A stretch of DNA of 64,000 bases from Sporothrix humicola. Taxonomy: Eukaryota; Ascomycota; Sordariomycetes; Ophiostomatales; Ophiostomataceae. Position numbers and translations under genes: made by a program. The DNA lies in NCBI GenBank assembly GCA_021396245.1, contig WNYE01000001.1, forward strand, positions 930,001-994,000, written 5' to 3'. A model generated the notes under the pieces. It did not search any database and had not been told where the DNA came from. It saw nothing but the letters and a program-made list of their open reading frames with translations. This document shows, in pieces, positions 28,493-39,590 of the stretch (position 1 is the first letter of the stretch; each line of letters begins with the position of its first letter).

Positions 28493-30166
28493 TCACTTTT
28501 CCTCGTCGGCCTTGTCATGTGAGTCGCCGTTGGCTGCCTCATCTGTCCCTGCCGTCTTGATGGTCGCTACTGACGCTACGAGGCCTGATGGCGTCTCTTC
28601 TGCTTCTGTCTCCCGCGGACTGGCTAATGGGCTAGCCAACGGACTCGTCAAGCTGCCACCGATACTACCAGTGATGCTTTCTGACCGGCCGTGGCCAAGC
28701 AAACCGCTGCGTCCACTACGACCGCTGCGGATACTTGCCCCATCACCACCCATGCCGCCGCCCCCACCAAGGCTCTGTCGTGCATAAAAGCTGTTGCGGT
28801 CGCCGCCTAGGATGCCTGTTGCACTATAAATACTTGTGCGCTCGGCCGCGGCTGATGTTGCGGCCGTTGCTGCTGCCACAGCCGCTGGGCTTGACAGGCC
28901 TGCACCTGCGCTGGCGACGCTCATGCGGCTGGTGGTTGTGTGCAGTGCCACCGGGTTCGGTCCTGCACTGCTGCTCGCCGCCGACGTGCTGGGCATGAGT
29001 GCAGTCGACGACGATGGAGGCGGCCCACCGCTGTCGTAAATGTTGGCCGACAGCACCGACAGTGGCAGGCTCTCGCGGCTGCCGCCAAACAGCGACGACG
29101 GCGCCAGAGCGCGCACGGATGCGTCCGTGTCAATCGACCGCCGCCGCCGGCGTTTGCTCGACGAGGCAAGTGTGAGGATCGACGCATTGTCTGTCAACAA
29201 GTTGTTGGCCGTGGCCGTTGAGTAGGTCGCCGGGTGGCCTGGGCCGGCATTGTTGGCGAGCGGTGTCAGGTGCGAGGGGATGGCCGAGGCGGGCGTGCTG
29301 GGGAACGGCTGGTGGAACTGGATCGTCTGGGTGCCGTTGCTCTGTTGGGAGGCGTTGTGGTGGTGGTGGGAATGGTGGCCCATATGATGTCCGCTGAACG
29401 TCATCCCTACACTGGCGGTCGCTCCATTGCTGCCTGCCCCTGGCCCGTTGATCGCCGCCGCCGGAGCCAGCGACTGTATTGTCGTCAGGGTCGTCGTCAG
29501 GGACCGCACCGACGGCGCCGGCGACGAAAACGTGCTGTCGCCGCCGCGCCGCGAACCTGCGCCATTGATTGTGCGGCTCGTACCCGCAATCGACGACGCT
29601 GCACCGGCGCTGGGCGCCAGAACCGACCGTGGCGTGCCGTGGTCTGTCGAGACGGTGGGTGCTACACTCAACGCGCCGGCCGTCGGTGGTGCCCGTCCAT
29701 CGTCGCTCGCCGACTCGATCAGACTACTCCGTCGGCTGCGGCCAATCGAGGTCGAGCTGGGCGTCACGCCGCTGTGGCTGTGGGAGACAAACGAGGGCTG
29801 GCTGCGGTGGGGTCCACTGTAATAACTCCCGTCGTTGTCGCCTATGCTCCGCTCGTCGTGGTCGCTCGCAAAGCGGTTCGGGTTGTTGATGACGCCGATG
29901 CGGCCGGACAGAGGGTAGGGGTTGTTGTTTTTGGATGCGCGCTTCTTTGTCGACGACGGGGCTGCTGCGCCCTTGCCGGGATGACGGTCGGCGCCCGACG
30001 AGGACGATGCGCCGCCCTTGAAGTGTGCGAGTTTCTTGACCCACGTGGTAAACGGCCGTCGACGAGCCGTGCGGCTGTGATCTGGAGGAGCGTAGAGGTT
30101 AGCATGGTGCCTGAAGCAGAGACGGGCGGGAGAGCACCCACCTTGTGTCGTTTCGGTCATCGCCAT
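28493..30166 (-). CDS. Conserved low-complexity fungal protein (sometimes labelled polycystin-like)
   Basis: Two exons, 30166..30142 and 30081..28493; 537 aa. The 60-nt intron (GTGGGT donor, CTAAC branch point, CTCCAG acceptor) restores GAT, giving MAMTETTQDHSRTARRRPFTTWVKKL. Because it is a multiple of three without a stop, the unspliced frame also stays open. The protein is Ser/Thr/Ala/Gly-rich, with a His-rich stretch, and has one strongly conserved core: LLTDNASILTLASSSKRRRRRS, then ASVRALAPSSLFGGSRESLPLSVLSANI. Database entries for filamentous fungi carry this core under the name 'Ca2+-modulated nonselective cation channel polycystin' (from memory). I see no transmembrane segment, so that name is doubtful. 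The basic N-terminus and KRRRRR patch suggest a phosphorylated nuclear or cortical regulator (inference). Confidence 0.8.
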   Translation of the reverse strand: MAMTETTQGGCSPARLCFRHHANLYAPPDHSRTARRRPFTTWVKKLAHFKGGASSSSGADRHPGKGAAAPSSTKKRASKNNNPYPLSGRIGVINNPNRFASDHDERSIGDNDGSYYSGPHRSQPSFVSHSHSGVTPSSTSIGRSRRSSLIESASDDGRAPPTAGALSVAPTVSTDHGTPRSVLAPSAGAASSIAGTSRTINGAGSRRGGDSTFSSPAPSVRSLTTTLTTIQSLAPAAAINGPGAGSNGATASVGMTFSGHHMGHHSHHHHNASQQSNGTQTIQFHQPFPSTPASAIPSHLTPLANNAGPGHPATYSTATANNLLTDNASILTLASSSKRRRRRSIDTDASVRALAPSSLFGGSRESLPLSVLSANIYDSGGPPPSSSTALMPSTSAASSSAGPNPVALHTTTSRMSVASAGAGLSSPAAVAAATAATSAAAERTSIYSATGILGGDRNSFYARQSLGGGGGMGGDGASIRSGRSGRSGLLGHGRSESITGSIGGSLTSPLASPLASPRETEAEETPSGLVASVATIKTAGTDEAANGDSHDKADEEK

Positions 30167-30814
30167 GCGTCTGGCGAGGGGATGCAGAGCGGAAGACGCG
30201 CTGGGATGTCGTCGAAGTGATTGTTGACGCTGCTGATAAGGACAATCGCAGAAAGGGGTCTAGATCTCGAGATCGCGATAACGTGCAAAAGAAGTGGTTA
30301 AGACGTCGGTCTATTGCTCTAGCGGGAGATCAAAAGTGCTGTCGCGTCTGGGGTCGTGGACAAAGGAACGTGGAACGTATGCACAACGGCAGGGGGATGC
30401 AAAAGGTTGGGAGTTGATTGTGTATATTGGAGTATGCAGGACGCAGGTCTGGAATGCAACTGTGATGCTGCCGCCGGAGAAATGCCAGGTTCAGCCTAAA
30501 GGGGAACTGGGGACCCCAAAACACCAAAACAGGCGAATGGGGTGCTGAGTACGTCGTATTGACTGCGTTCCAGGGGTTGTTAGGGGCTAGTGGGCCAAAA
30601 GACGTCAGAGGTCCGTAGCGCCAACTGGGCTGAGGCCTAGGCGCGTCTGAAATTACTGCACGTGACGGCCATTTTAGTATCTCTCGCCTCAGTGTCTCAG
30701 TGGCAATGTTGACTTTCACGTTCACATCCTTGCTTCGAAATCCGCATCGGCGCTATTCACACCGAAGGCTGTAAAATATTCTCAAAAATATATTCCTATT
30801 CAGCATGCGAAAAC
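30167..30814. other. Divergent promoter region, low-complexity gene / MLH3
   Basis: 648 bp between two divergent starts. No ORF or RNA gene supported. Confidence 0.5.
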
Positions 30815-33245
30815 ATGTCGATCCAGCGGCTACCAGGCGCCGTTGCGGCACATATCAAGTCGTCGTCGACAGTCTCTTCTCTGAACGAAGCCGTCCTGGA
30901 CCTTCTTCGCAATTCTCTCGATGCAGGCGCTGCGCGGGTCACAATTACGGTTGACTACGGTCGGGGCAGCTTTACGGTCGACGATGACGGTTCCGGGATC
31001 CCATCGGACGAGTTTCTAGAAGACGGTGGCCTTGGGAAGCTCTACTGTGAGTTTGTTTACTTCGACCGGCACTTTTCATCTTGTTTCATCTGGACGTCGC
31101 TAACTATTCAGACACATCGAAATATCCTCCGTCAAAAGGATTGCATGGCCGATACGGTGTCTTTCTGGCATCTGTTGCAGACCTCTCATTGTTGACGATT
31201 GTCTCGAGGGGCAAAAGTCACGGCTCTGAAAGCACTTTGACTATTCACAATGGAAAGGTGCTTCATCGACATGCTTCCACTTCAAAAGAAGAGACAACAT
31301 CCACAGACTCCGGTACTCGGGTTACGGTCCGTGATCTTTTTGGGTGTATGCCTGTCCGTGCCAGACTCAGACCTCTTCCCGATTCCGCCACTTGGAGTCG
31401 AGTATGGGATAGCTTGATTTGCTCAGTGACTGCTCTTCTATTGGCCTGGCCATCTGATGTATCGGTCGCTGTTCACGATGAGGTCAATGGCACAAAGAAG
31501 GCCTTGAAGGCAGCAGGACACAGCGGCTCTGCTCGAACAGCTAGCCTATTGTCACAAGCTGGCCTTTGTGAGAATGTCGATCCCTCGTCTTGGGCGAGCA
31601 TTGGGGCATCTGCGCCAGGTGTCAATATATCTGGCAGTATTTGCCTGCAACCGTCCGCCTCGAGTAAAGCACAGTTTCTTCACATCGGCGTGATTCCAGT
31701 CTACGGGTCCCACCAAGCTTATGAGCTGTACAGTGAAATCCAGAAGCTCTTCGCCGAGTCTAATTTTGGCGTACCTGAAGGAACACCAAAAGGCAACCGA
31801 CCTAGCCATAAACCCATGGGTTTATTTGCCCGTGGGCAAAGACTTAGAAAATCTGTCGACCGCTGGCCCATGTTCAGCATTGGAATTGACCTTAACGGAA
31901 CAGCAAACGTCGATGATGTACTGGATGATCGTCGGCAGCATCTGACAACCGTCCGGAACTTGATTCGGAGCATGATCACCGAGTTTCTGAAAAGGCACGG
32001 ATTTAACGACGACTCCACGACGCTTTATGGCCAGGATGAAGGAGCCGTAAACACAGAAACAGACGAAGCGCCGCCTTCACCAACAAAGAAGCAAAAGACG
32101 CGGGAGCTGGACACCCCGTTGAGTTTAGCTCGTGCAAACCCGGCCTCCAAGGCCCTCCCAAGACGAAGCAAGGATGCAAAGTCCCTGTTCTCAACCTGGC
32201 CGCAAACAAAGTCGGCAAAGTCAAAGACGAAACCAGCACAGACAGTTACAGATTCGAATCCTGAGAGTAAGACCCACAAAGAGGGTGCTGTTGAGGAGCA
32301 GAGTCGATTCTTTGCCCGAACAGGTTCGCCAGAAGATACGGAGAGGGCCCAAACCGGTCAGTGCTGCACCACACAAAGCAGAATGGAGGACTGGGATAGC
32401 AGCACTCTCGCAAACGGAGACCTGAAGATATCACGCGCCGGCTTGGAAGCTGCCCAGGTCATCGGCCAGGTTGACAACAAGTTCATTCTCATAAGAGCGC
32501 CCTCGATCAGTGATCCGAGCACTTCGCCAGAGGACGGCAGAGAGGACGGCCCGCTGCTTATACTTGTCGACCAACATGCGGCAGACGAGAGATGCCGAGT
32601 TGAGGAGTTGCTGCGAGACTACTTTGTGCCAAAGGAAGACAGCACTACGACCCCATTCTTTGGAAACGCCAACATGACGGTACTCCCGCAGCCTCTGCAG
32701 TTCGAGCTTGCTGCCAACGAAGGCTCTTTGTTGGAAAGATCCAGCGCATTCTTTCAGCATTGGGGAATATCATACGACGTTCTGCCAGCAAACGACAACA
32801 AGCAGCCAGCCACCCATATACGAGTGACTGCACTTCCAATAAGCATTGCCGACAGATGCAGACAAGAGCCTCGCCTGGTTGTCGACATCATTCGCAAGGA
32901 GATATGGGAGCGCAGAGAAGAAGACGTCGTTGTGAAGTCTCCCAATAGCAACACTCCGTGGCCTGCACGGTTTCAAGGATGCCCAAAGGGAATACTTGAT
33001 CTCATTAATTCCAGAGCCTGCAAGAGTAAGTTGCAATAAATATTATCAAGTCCATTTGTTATGATTTCTTGTCTAACATTTCTCTAGGCGCTATCAAATT
33101 TAACGACCCGTTGGCCCAAGATGACTGTGTCAACTTACTTAACAGACTTCTTCGCTGCTCATTTCCGTTCCAATGTGCACACGGCCGGCCGTCCATGGTG
33201 CCGCTGCTGAACATAGGTCCAAGCGAGTCTTCAGACCTAATTTGA
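30815..33245 (+). CDS. MLH3: DNA mismatch repair protein Mlh3 (MutL-gamma endonuclease subunit)
   Basis: Three exons: 30815..31046, 31112..33025, 33088..33245; 767 aa. The introns are 65 and 62 nt with consensus sites, and the junctions rebuild LYYTSKYP and ACKSAIKFND. The N-terminal GHKL ATPase has SLNEAVLDLLRNSLDAGA (about 23-40), DDGSGI and GRYGVF. After a disordered middle, the C-terminal domain has the metal-binding endonuclease motif DQHAADERCRVEE (about 564), fitting DQHA-x2-E-x4-E. It ends with ACKSAIKFND and CAHGRPSMVPL, which complete the metal site and dimer interface. Mlh1-Mlh3 nicks DNA to resolve Holliday junctions as meiotic crossovers and takes a minor part in repair. All catalytic motifs appear intact. 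The next gene, VPS11, lies 382 bp downstream on the same strand and is functionally unrelated. Confidence 0.95.
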
Positions 33246-33627
33246 GGAGAAATGGTGGTGGAATTGACTGATGGAATGATACAACGAACAGAGATACCCC
33301 TACATAGATTTAATCATAAATTTACATTTTGTTAACATTTGACTTCACAAATTAAGCCATCATATGAATTTAAGAACTGTCCACCGGAAAACTATTTGGT
33401 TTCAATGTCGAGGAGTCAAGATTCGTCGTCGTTGATGTTACATGTGATGACTAATCATCTAATACGCCCCTATCGCCAGGGTGGGCCTGCTAACGTCACT
33501 ATCAGCGCCCGCAAGAGCTAAGCTCCGACAAGGCAACCTCCAACCTCACTCCAACCCGATTTCAACTTCCAATCCCAAATCGACAACACGACCACGACCA
33601 CGACCACGACCAGAAGATAATGTGACC
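33246..33627. other. MLH3-VPS11 intergenic region with CACGAC repeat
   Basis: 382 bp with the MLH3 3' end and VPS11 promoter/leader. Four tandem cacgac hexamers lie at 33587..33610, just before the VPS11 ATG and in its open upstream frame (Arg-Pro repeats if translated). There is no upstream in-frame ATG, so they are taken as 5' UTR. Confidence 0.6.
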
Positions 33628-36600
33628 ATGGCCAACTCGTGGAAGTCGTTTGACTTCTTTGACGTCAACCAGGCCCGGCCCGGCGACGACGAGACGCGCA
33701 GCTTCTTTGAGAGCAACGAGATTGCGAGCGTCTGCTCAGGTTCCGACTCGCTGTTCCTTGGAAGCTTCGATGGCTACGTTCGCATCATCGGCCCGAGCTG
33801 GAAGATTGTGCGCAGCTTTCTAGCGCACGAGGCCGGAAGTATCACGCACATGCGACAGGTCGAGGGGACGAGTCTGCTAGTGACTGTTGCGGAAGACTTG
33901 AGCGTCGAGCCGGTGCTCAAGGTTTGGGCGCTGGACAAGCCGGTCAAGAAGACAGGATTGCCGACGTGTCTGAGCACGATCCAGATCAACAACGGCAAGA
34001 AGCAGTTTCCAGTAAGTGTTTCAGCCTGGGAGCTCGACGACCCAAAGATACGTACTAACTCACGTCTTTTAGATCTCCGCATTTACGGCAACCGAGGACC
34101 TCTCGCAGCTGGCCGTCGGCTTTGCCAATGGCTCCGTGACACTCATCCGCGGCGACCTCGTCAACGACACCGGCACGCGCCAACGCATCATCCACGAATC
34201 CGAAGAACCGATTACAGGTGTCGAGCTTGACGTCGACGAGAAACTCACAACAACCCTCTTTATTGCCACGACAGGCCGCATCCTCAAACTGCCGATCCTC
34301 GCCAAGGGCAAGGCCCAACCACCCAAGACGGTCGAAGACACAGGATGTGCTGTTGGCTGCATGACCATCGACCGGCGGACCGGCGATATTGTCGTCGCAC
34401 GCGACGATGCCATCTACTACTACACAATCGACGGCCGGGGGCCGCCGCGGGCATACGATGCGCCCAAGAGCCTGATCTCGGTCTACGACGACTACGTGGC
34501 ACTTGTGTCGCCAGCGTCGGCACTCGGTAGCAACAGCGACAAGAGTGGAGGCGCAAGCGGCGCGGCCGGCGGCGGAAACGCTCTGCGTCGGCGCTTCGGC
34601 ACCTCGGCGGCAGCAGCCGATGTTCTCTTTAACACGTCGACGTTTGCACTGCTCGAGACAGACCTCAAGGTCGTGGCCCACTCTGAAACGCTGCTCTCGC
34701 CCGTCAAGGCCATCTTCCAGCTCTGGGGCAGCCTGTGTGTCTTGACGCTGGACGGCAAAGTGCGCCTGTACCGCGAAAAGTCGCTGCAGCAGCGCCTCGA
34801 CATGTTCTACCAGCGCAACCTGTACCACCTGGCTATTGAGCTGGCGCGCAAGTCCGGGCTCGACGGGCAGCAACAAAACATTATTTTCCGCAAATTCGGT
34901 GATTATTTATATCAAAAGGGCAACTACGACGAAGCCATGGTGCAGTACATCAAGGCGATTGACAGCACAGAGCCGTCACAAGTGATCCGCAAGTTCTTGG
35001 ACACGCAGCGCATCCACAACCTGATCGAGTACCTGGAGGAACTACACGAGCACCACCGCGCAACGGCCGACCACACGACGCTGCTGCTCAACTGCTATGC
35101 CAAGCTCAAGGACATTGACAAGCTGGAAAAGTTTATCAAGTCGCCCGGCGACCTCAAGTTTGACCTGGACACGGCCATTTCCATGTGCAGACAGGGTGGT
35201 TACTACGAGCAGGCCGTCTACCTGGCGAAGCAGCACAGCGAGAATGACCTGGTTGTCGACATTCTGGTCGAGGATGCCAAGCAATACGACGACGCCCTCG
35301 ACTTCATCTGGCATCTTGATGCTGAGACGGTAAGCCCAACGCCCCTTTGTATTTGATATGATTGTCTCCTAACACTTGTAGGCATACACGAGTCTGATGA
35401 AGTACGCTCGTGTGCTTATTGAGCACTGTCCAAAAGATGCCACACAGCTGTTCATCGACTACTACACTGGAAAGTACAGGCCAAAGCTAGAGGTGCCAAC
35501 AAATGCCGGCGTGGCGGCAGCGGCGGCAGCTTCAGGTGGCAGTGGATTTGCATACGGCGCCGCATCAGCCGTGTCAAACTTGGCCGGTCGCATCACATTA
35601 CCTTACATCGGTTCTTCCGGCGGAGCAGCACCGACAGAAGAGGCGAAAGCGGTGGCGGCAGCGGCAGCAGCCACTGGAGCACCAGCAACAGAGGAAGGTC
35701 TTGCCCAGGCAGAGGCCGAACTGCTTGCCTACAAGGTGCCTAAGCCAAGGTCGGCGTTTTCATCCTTTATCGACCACCCAGACGAGTTTATCGTCTTCTT
35801 GGAAGCCTGTCTCAAAGAGAAGAAGCCATTGGCCGACGACGATCGCACCGACCTGTACACAACGCTCTTTGAAATGTACCTGCAAAAGTCGGCGGAAAAG
35901 AAGGGCGATCAGAACCGCGAAGCATGGGAGGCCAAGGCTAAAGCTTTGATCAGCAAACAAGGCGGCGGCGGCGGCGAGGACAGCGATGATGAAGACGCGG
36001 GCGTGCCGATAGAAAAGGCCAACGTGCTCCTCCTTTCCCACCTGTCCAACTTCCGCGACGGCACCACACTTGTCAAGGAGCAGGCCGGCCTGCTTTTTGA
36101 CATTTTCCGGTCCTACACGTCGGCCAAGGACACGCGTGGCGCCCTCAAGGCCTTGCACAAGTATGGGCCAGAAGAGCCTCAGCTTTACACTGCGGCCCTT
36201 TCCTACCTGACATCGAGCGCTCGCGTTCTGGACGAGGCTGGCCCTGACGAGCTGGCTTCTGTGCTCCAGCGCATCCACCGCGACGGACTCATGGCGCCGC
36301 TGCAGGTCGTCCAGACCCTGAGCCAAAACCCCGTCGCCACCATGGGCATGCTCAAGCCGTACCTGCAGGAAACCATTGAGCGCGAGCGCAAGGAAATCGC
36401 CGCCAACCAGCGCCGCATCACGTCGTTCCGCCAGGAAACAGAACAGCGCCGCACCGAGCTCGCGGATCTCGAGTCCAAGCCCGCCGTCTTCCAGGCCACA
36501 CGGTGCAGCCAGTGCGCTCTGCCGTTGGAGCTGCCCGTCGTGCACTTTATGTGCAAGCACTCGTTCCACCAGCGGTGCCTCAAGGGTGACGGTGGAAGCA

Positions 36601-36830
36601 GCAGTGGCGTTTCGTCACCGACGCATGCACGAGACGACTACGGCTCCACGTCGGCAGAGTGTCCGCTGTGCGCGCAAGACAATGCCACAGTCCGTGCCAT
36701 CCGGCGGCAGCAGGAAGAGTATGCGACGCGGCACGACCTCTTCAAGGCGGAGCTGGGCAACAGTGAGGACCGTTTTGGCACCGTGGCCGACTGGTTCCAG
36801 CGTGGCGTGATGGGGCCAGCAGGAGAGTAA
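33628..36830 (+). CDS. VPS11: Vps11/Pep5, HOPS and CORVET core subunit
   Basis: Three exons: 33628..34011, 34073..35329, 35382..36830; 1029 aa. The introns are 61 and 52 nt, both phase 0. Opens with MANSWKSFDFFDV, the usual Vps11 start. The N-terminal half is a WD-type beta-propeller (FLGSFDGYVRIIGPSW, YYYTIDGRGP). The alpha-solenoid follows with clathrin-like repeats (QKGNYDEAMVQYIKAID, HTTLLLNCYAKL, GGYYEQAVYLAKQH). The C-terminal RING-H2 (about 920-985) has CSQC...CKHSFHQRC...CPLC. Vps11 is a scaffold of the tethering complexes that drive endosome and vacuole fusion. Unusual here is an Ala/Gly-rich insertion of about 65 residues within the solenoid (encoded at about 35500-35700), probably a surface loop. 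Confidence 0.96.
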
Positions 36831-36992
36831 CGTGGTAAATGTCCATCTTTTTTTTAATCTCAAGTTGTATAGCTATGGTGGTGTTGCGGTGTATATATAT
36901 CATTTCGTTTGTAATGCAAATGGCCTTTCTATCCTTTTATATGCTTCTAAATGCTGGTATAGTACAATCGTTTCATAAGATTTTTCTGTGTC

Positions 36993-38449
36993 TTAATAAC
37001 ACTGGACGCCAAACAGCTCGTTCAGCCAGCTGCCGGTTGCCACTGCTCTGGCCCTGTCGAGTGGGACAGGACTTGCCTCAGAGAGCACTTCCCGCCAGTC
37101 GCGGATTTTGTAGAGAAGACGGCCCTCGAGAGCAGATGCGGTCGCTTTGTCAAAGTCTGCCGAGCTGCCAGCCGCGTCGTTAGATGAATAAGGCAGGCCC
37201 GAGACGACAACATCCTGCAGTTTGCCATGGCGGGCTGTAAACACCATGTCAAAGTTTGGTGGCACATCCAACGGTCGAAGGGGTCGTTCTCTCGGATCCT
37301 CCTCGGTAGGTTGTGTGGAAAAGGTGAATTGCGGTGTTTGACCAAAGAGCCAGTCGGCAGTCTGATATCGTTAGCATGAGTTTTTATTTCATATAGTGCC
37401 GTTCCATAACTTACCATTAATTCGTTGTAGCCATTGGCCAGCTTTGGATCAAAAGCAAAACCGTCATCGCCAGCACTTTCGGCCGCCGCCAGCTCGTCGA
37501 TATCAATGACAGTGTTGCTCGCGGCCTTGCCATACATGCTCTCAAACTCGGCGGCCACAGTCGAGCCAAAATGGTCGTGAGGATCATGAGCGCCCTCGAC
37601 ATCCTCGCCGTCCAGCGTGACATTTCGAACCGGAGATCGTACTGAAGCTACTCCGCGAGCTTTAAGGTATGGCGCAGCTGGTGGTGCACGAAGCAGGCCC
37701 GACACGGCTGCCAGGTCAGCTCCCAGCAGACAAGTTCCGTGATGCAGTGCCCGACGGTTCGTCAGCTTGTATGCCGATCCAGAAATCTTGTACTCGCCCT
37801 GGTCATCTGCACTGCCCGATCCAACAACAATATCATGTCTCTCATTGACCCTTGCACTCGCCACACCGAGCTTCTGTAGTGCTCGAGCCACCATCAGTGC
37901 ATGCTGGTCGCGATCGAAGCCGCCAGACGGAATATGCACACTCCAGTTGGCATTTCCTGCGTCATGATAGACAGCTCCGCCGCCAGAGCGACGACGCACT
38001 AGCTGCACGTCGTTGAGGGGTGTGTGTGGACTTGTTGCCCGGGCCCGAGCCGACAGACGGTTGAGGTTGACCTCTGTCCAGGGGTTCTGGTTGCGGCCAA
38101 TGACCACGCATGGCGAGTTGCGATATAAAAGAAGTAGGCGGCTCTCGGTGTGCGCTCGCTCGAAGAGACGGTGCTCAATGGCCAGGTTGGCAAACGGATT
38201 GCGGCCGACCGAGTGGACAATATGCACAACAGGCTGTGTCTGGTCATTTTCTGGTGCCTGGCTCACTCGGTCGAGCAGTTTGCCGAGCTCAGTCGCACTG
38301 GTAGAAATCCATCGAGGTGATATTGACGTCAATATTGGTGCTGGCCTTGAAACTGATATTGGTATTGGCGAGCAAACGGAAGTCCGTATCGACTGTGAAC
38401 ACCGTGCCAGCCAGGGCGCATGTGGTGGCCGTGCCAGCAGAGCCGCCAT
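36993..38449 (-). CDS. Mitochondrial lipoate-protein ligase (LplA/Lip3-like)
   Basis: Two exons: 38449..37415 and 37361..36993; 467 aa. The 53-nt intron (GTAAGT donor, GCTAAC branch point, ATCAG acceptor) joins NELM to TADWLFG in phase 0. The N-terminus (MAALLARPPHAPWLARCSQ, Arg/Ser-rich, few acidic residues) looks like a mitochondrial presequence. The biotin/lipoate ligase fold is marked by RRRSGGGAVYHDAGN (about 153), the lysine loop KISGSAYKL (about 221) and HHGTCLLGADL. Lip3/LplA-type enzymes move lipoyl groups onto the E2 and H proteins of the 2-oxoacid dehydrogenase and glycine cleavage complexes. The extended C-terminal part, with an inserted acidic segment, is typical of fungal members. 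It is convergent with VPS11, with only 162 bp between stop codons. Confidence 0.9.
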
Positions 38450-39590
38450 TGTTATATATGAAGAACAATTGAAAATCAAAAGAACAAGCCGACGTCGGGA
38501 TCCACTCAGATCGTGGTGTCTGAGCCGATGCTCGCCGCTCGAGGTCAGGAAGTCACGGCCTGCACGTGCCGGTGCATTCCTTCCCAATTCCAACGGCACT
38601 TCCTTAATTCCAATGGCAAGTCCCGTAAACAAAAGAAGAAGGCGGTGTGCACCACCCACGCGGTACTTCCTTCCCCACCGAGCCCACTTAACCACCTTCC
38701 TGTGTTTACTCGCGCTATGGCCAGTCGCGTTTTCTGCCGTCGACGCGCACGGGCCAAATTAGTGGATCTTCTGTTTACAGCACGCCGTCTTCCGGTCCAT
38801 CCCTGGTTTTGACGCTTTTGAGTGGTTCCCCTCGTTCTTTCCCACTCTATCCAGCTGCCCCTTTTCCAGTGGCCAAACGCGCCTTGCCTGGTTGGGCGTG
38901 CCTTCCGCCCATCGTTCACGACGCAATTTCACATTTCAGCAGTTTTTCAACGTAAATACTGCGGATATTCTGCGTATATTCACTGGGGAAGGAGGCAAAC
39001 AGGCGGCACATCCGCTCTTTCCCACTGCGTCCTCAGGCCACGGCGCATAAATTGTAAACAAACCACACACCTGAAGCTGCACGTTAGCAGGCAACAGCAT
39101 TATTTTCGCCGCCAGCCCCACCTATCCCCAGCTGTTCTTCAGGGCCCAACAGCAATAGCAACAGCTTACCAACAGCTTTCACACCATTCCAACCGCCCCT
39201 CTTTCTGCTCTTTCCTCCCTGTGCAGCTGCCCCCCTCCTTCTCTTGGTCGCTGGTCTCTCCTTCCCCTTTCTGGACATCCTGCTCCTTCCCCATCCGAAA
39301 TTCTCCCCTGATAGGTAAATAAGAAAAATACACAGAGCCTGCAGTGCAACCGCTTCGCCCAGGACAGAACACAAACAAATTTTAAAATAAGGGGACCATA
39401 AAAAAATAAGGGACGCCATATCCATCCAGACCGACACCACGTCTTTCTTGAGAAACTGCCCACCGCCCCAGTTCCAGTTCCCAAAAACCCAGTCTTCTGC
39501 ATAATATCTTCGTCCTCGTCTCTTTTTTCTCCGTCCAACAATCCCTCCTCGAACACTCCGACACCAAAACACCCTCACAAACGATCCAAC
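38450..39590. other. Divergent promoter region, lipoate ligase / alpha-tubulin
   Basis: About 1.1 kb. From about 39120 to 39300 the plus strand is CT-rich, as in promoters of highly expressed fungal genes. The leader just before the tubulin ATG reads acgatccaacATG. No other gene is supported. Confidence 0.6.

Noticed and set aside
29234..30220. 328-codon plus-strand ORF over the low-complexity gene
   Set aside because: Starts in mid-gene, Arg/Val-rich antisense artefact; the minus-strand frame has conserved motifs and a consistent intron.
32250..32270. GATTCGAATCC resembling a tRNA B-box
   Set aside because: Lies within the MLH3 coding sequence and no tRNA fold surrounds it.
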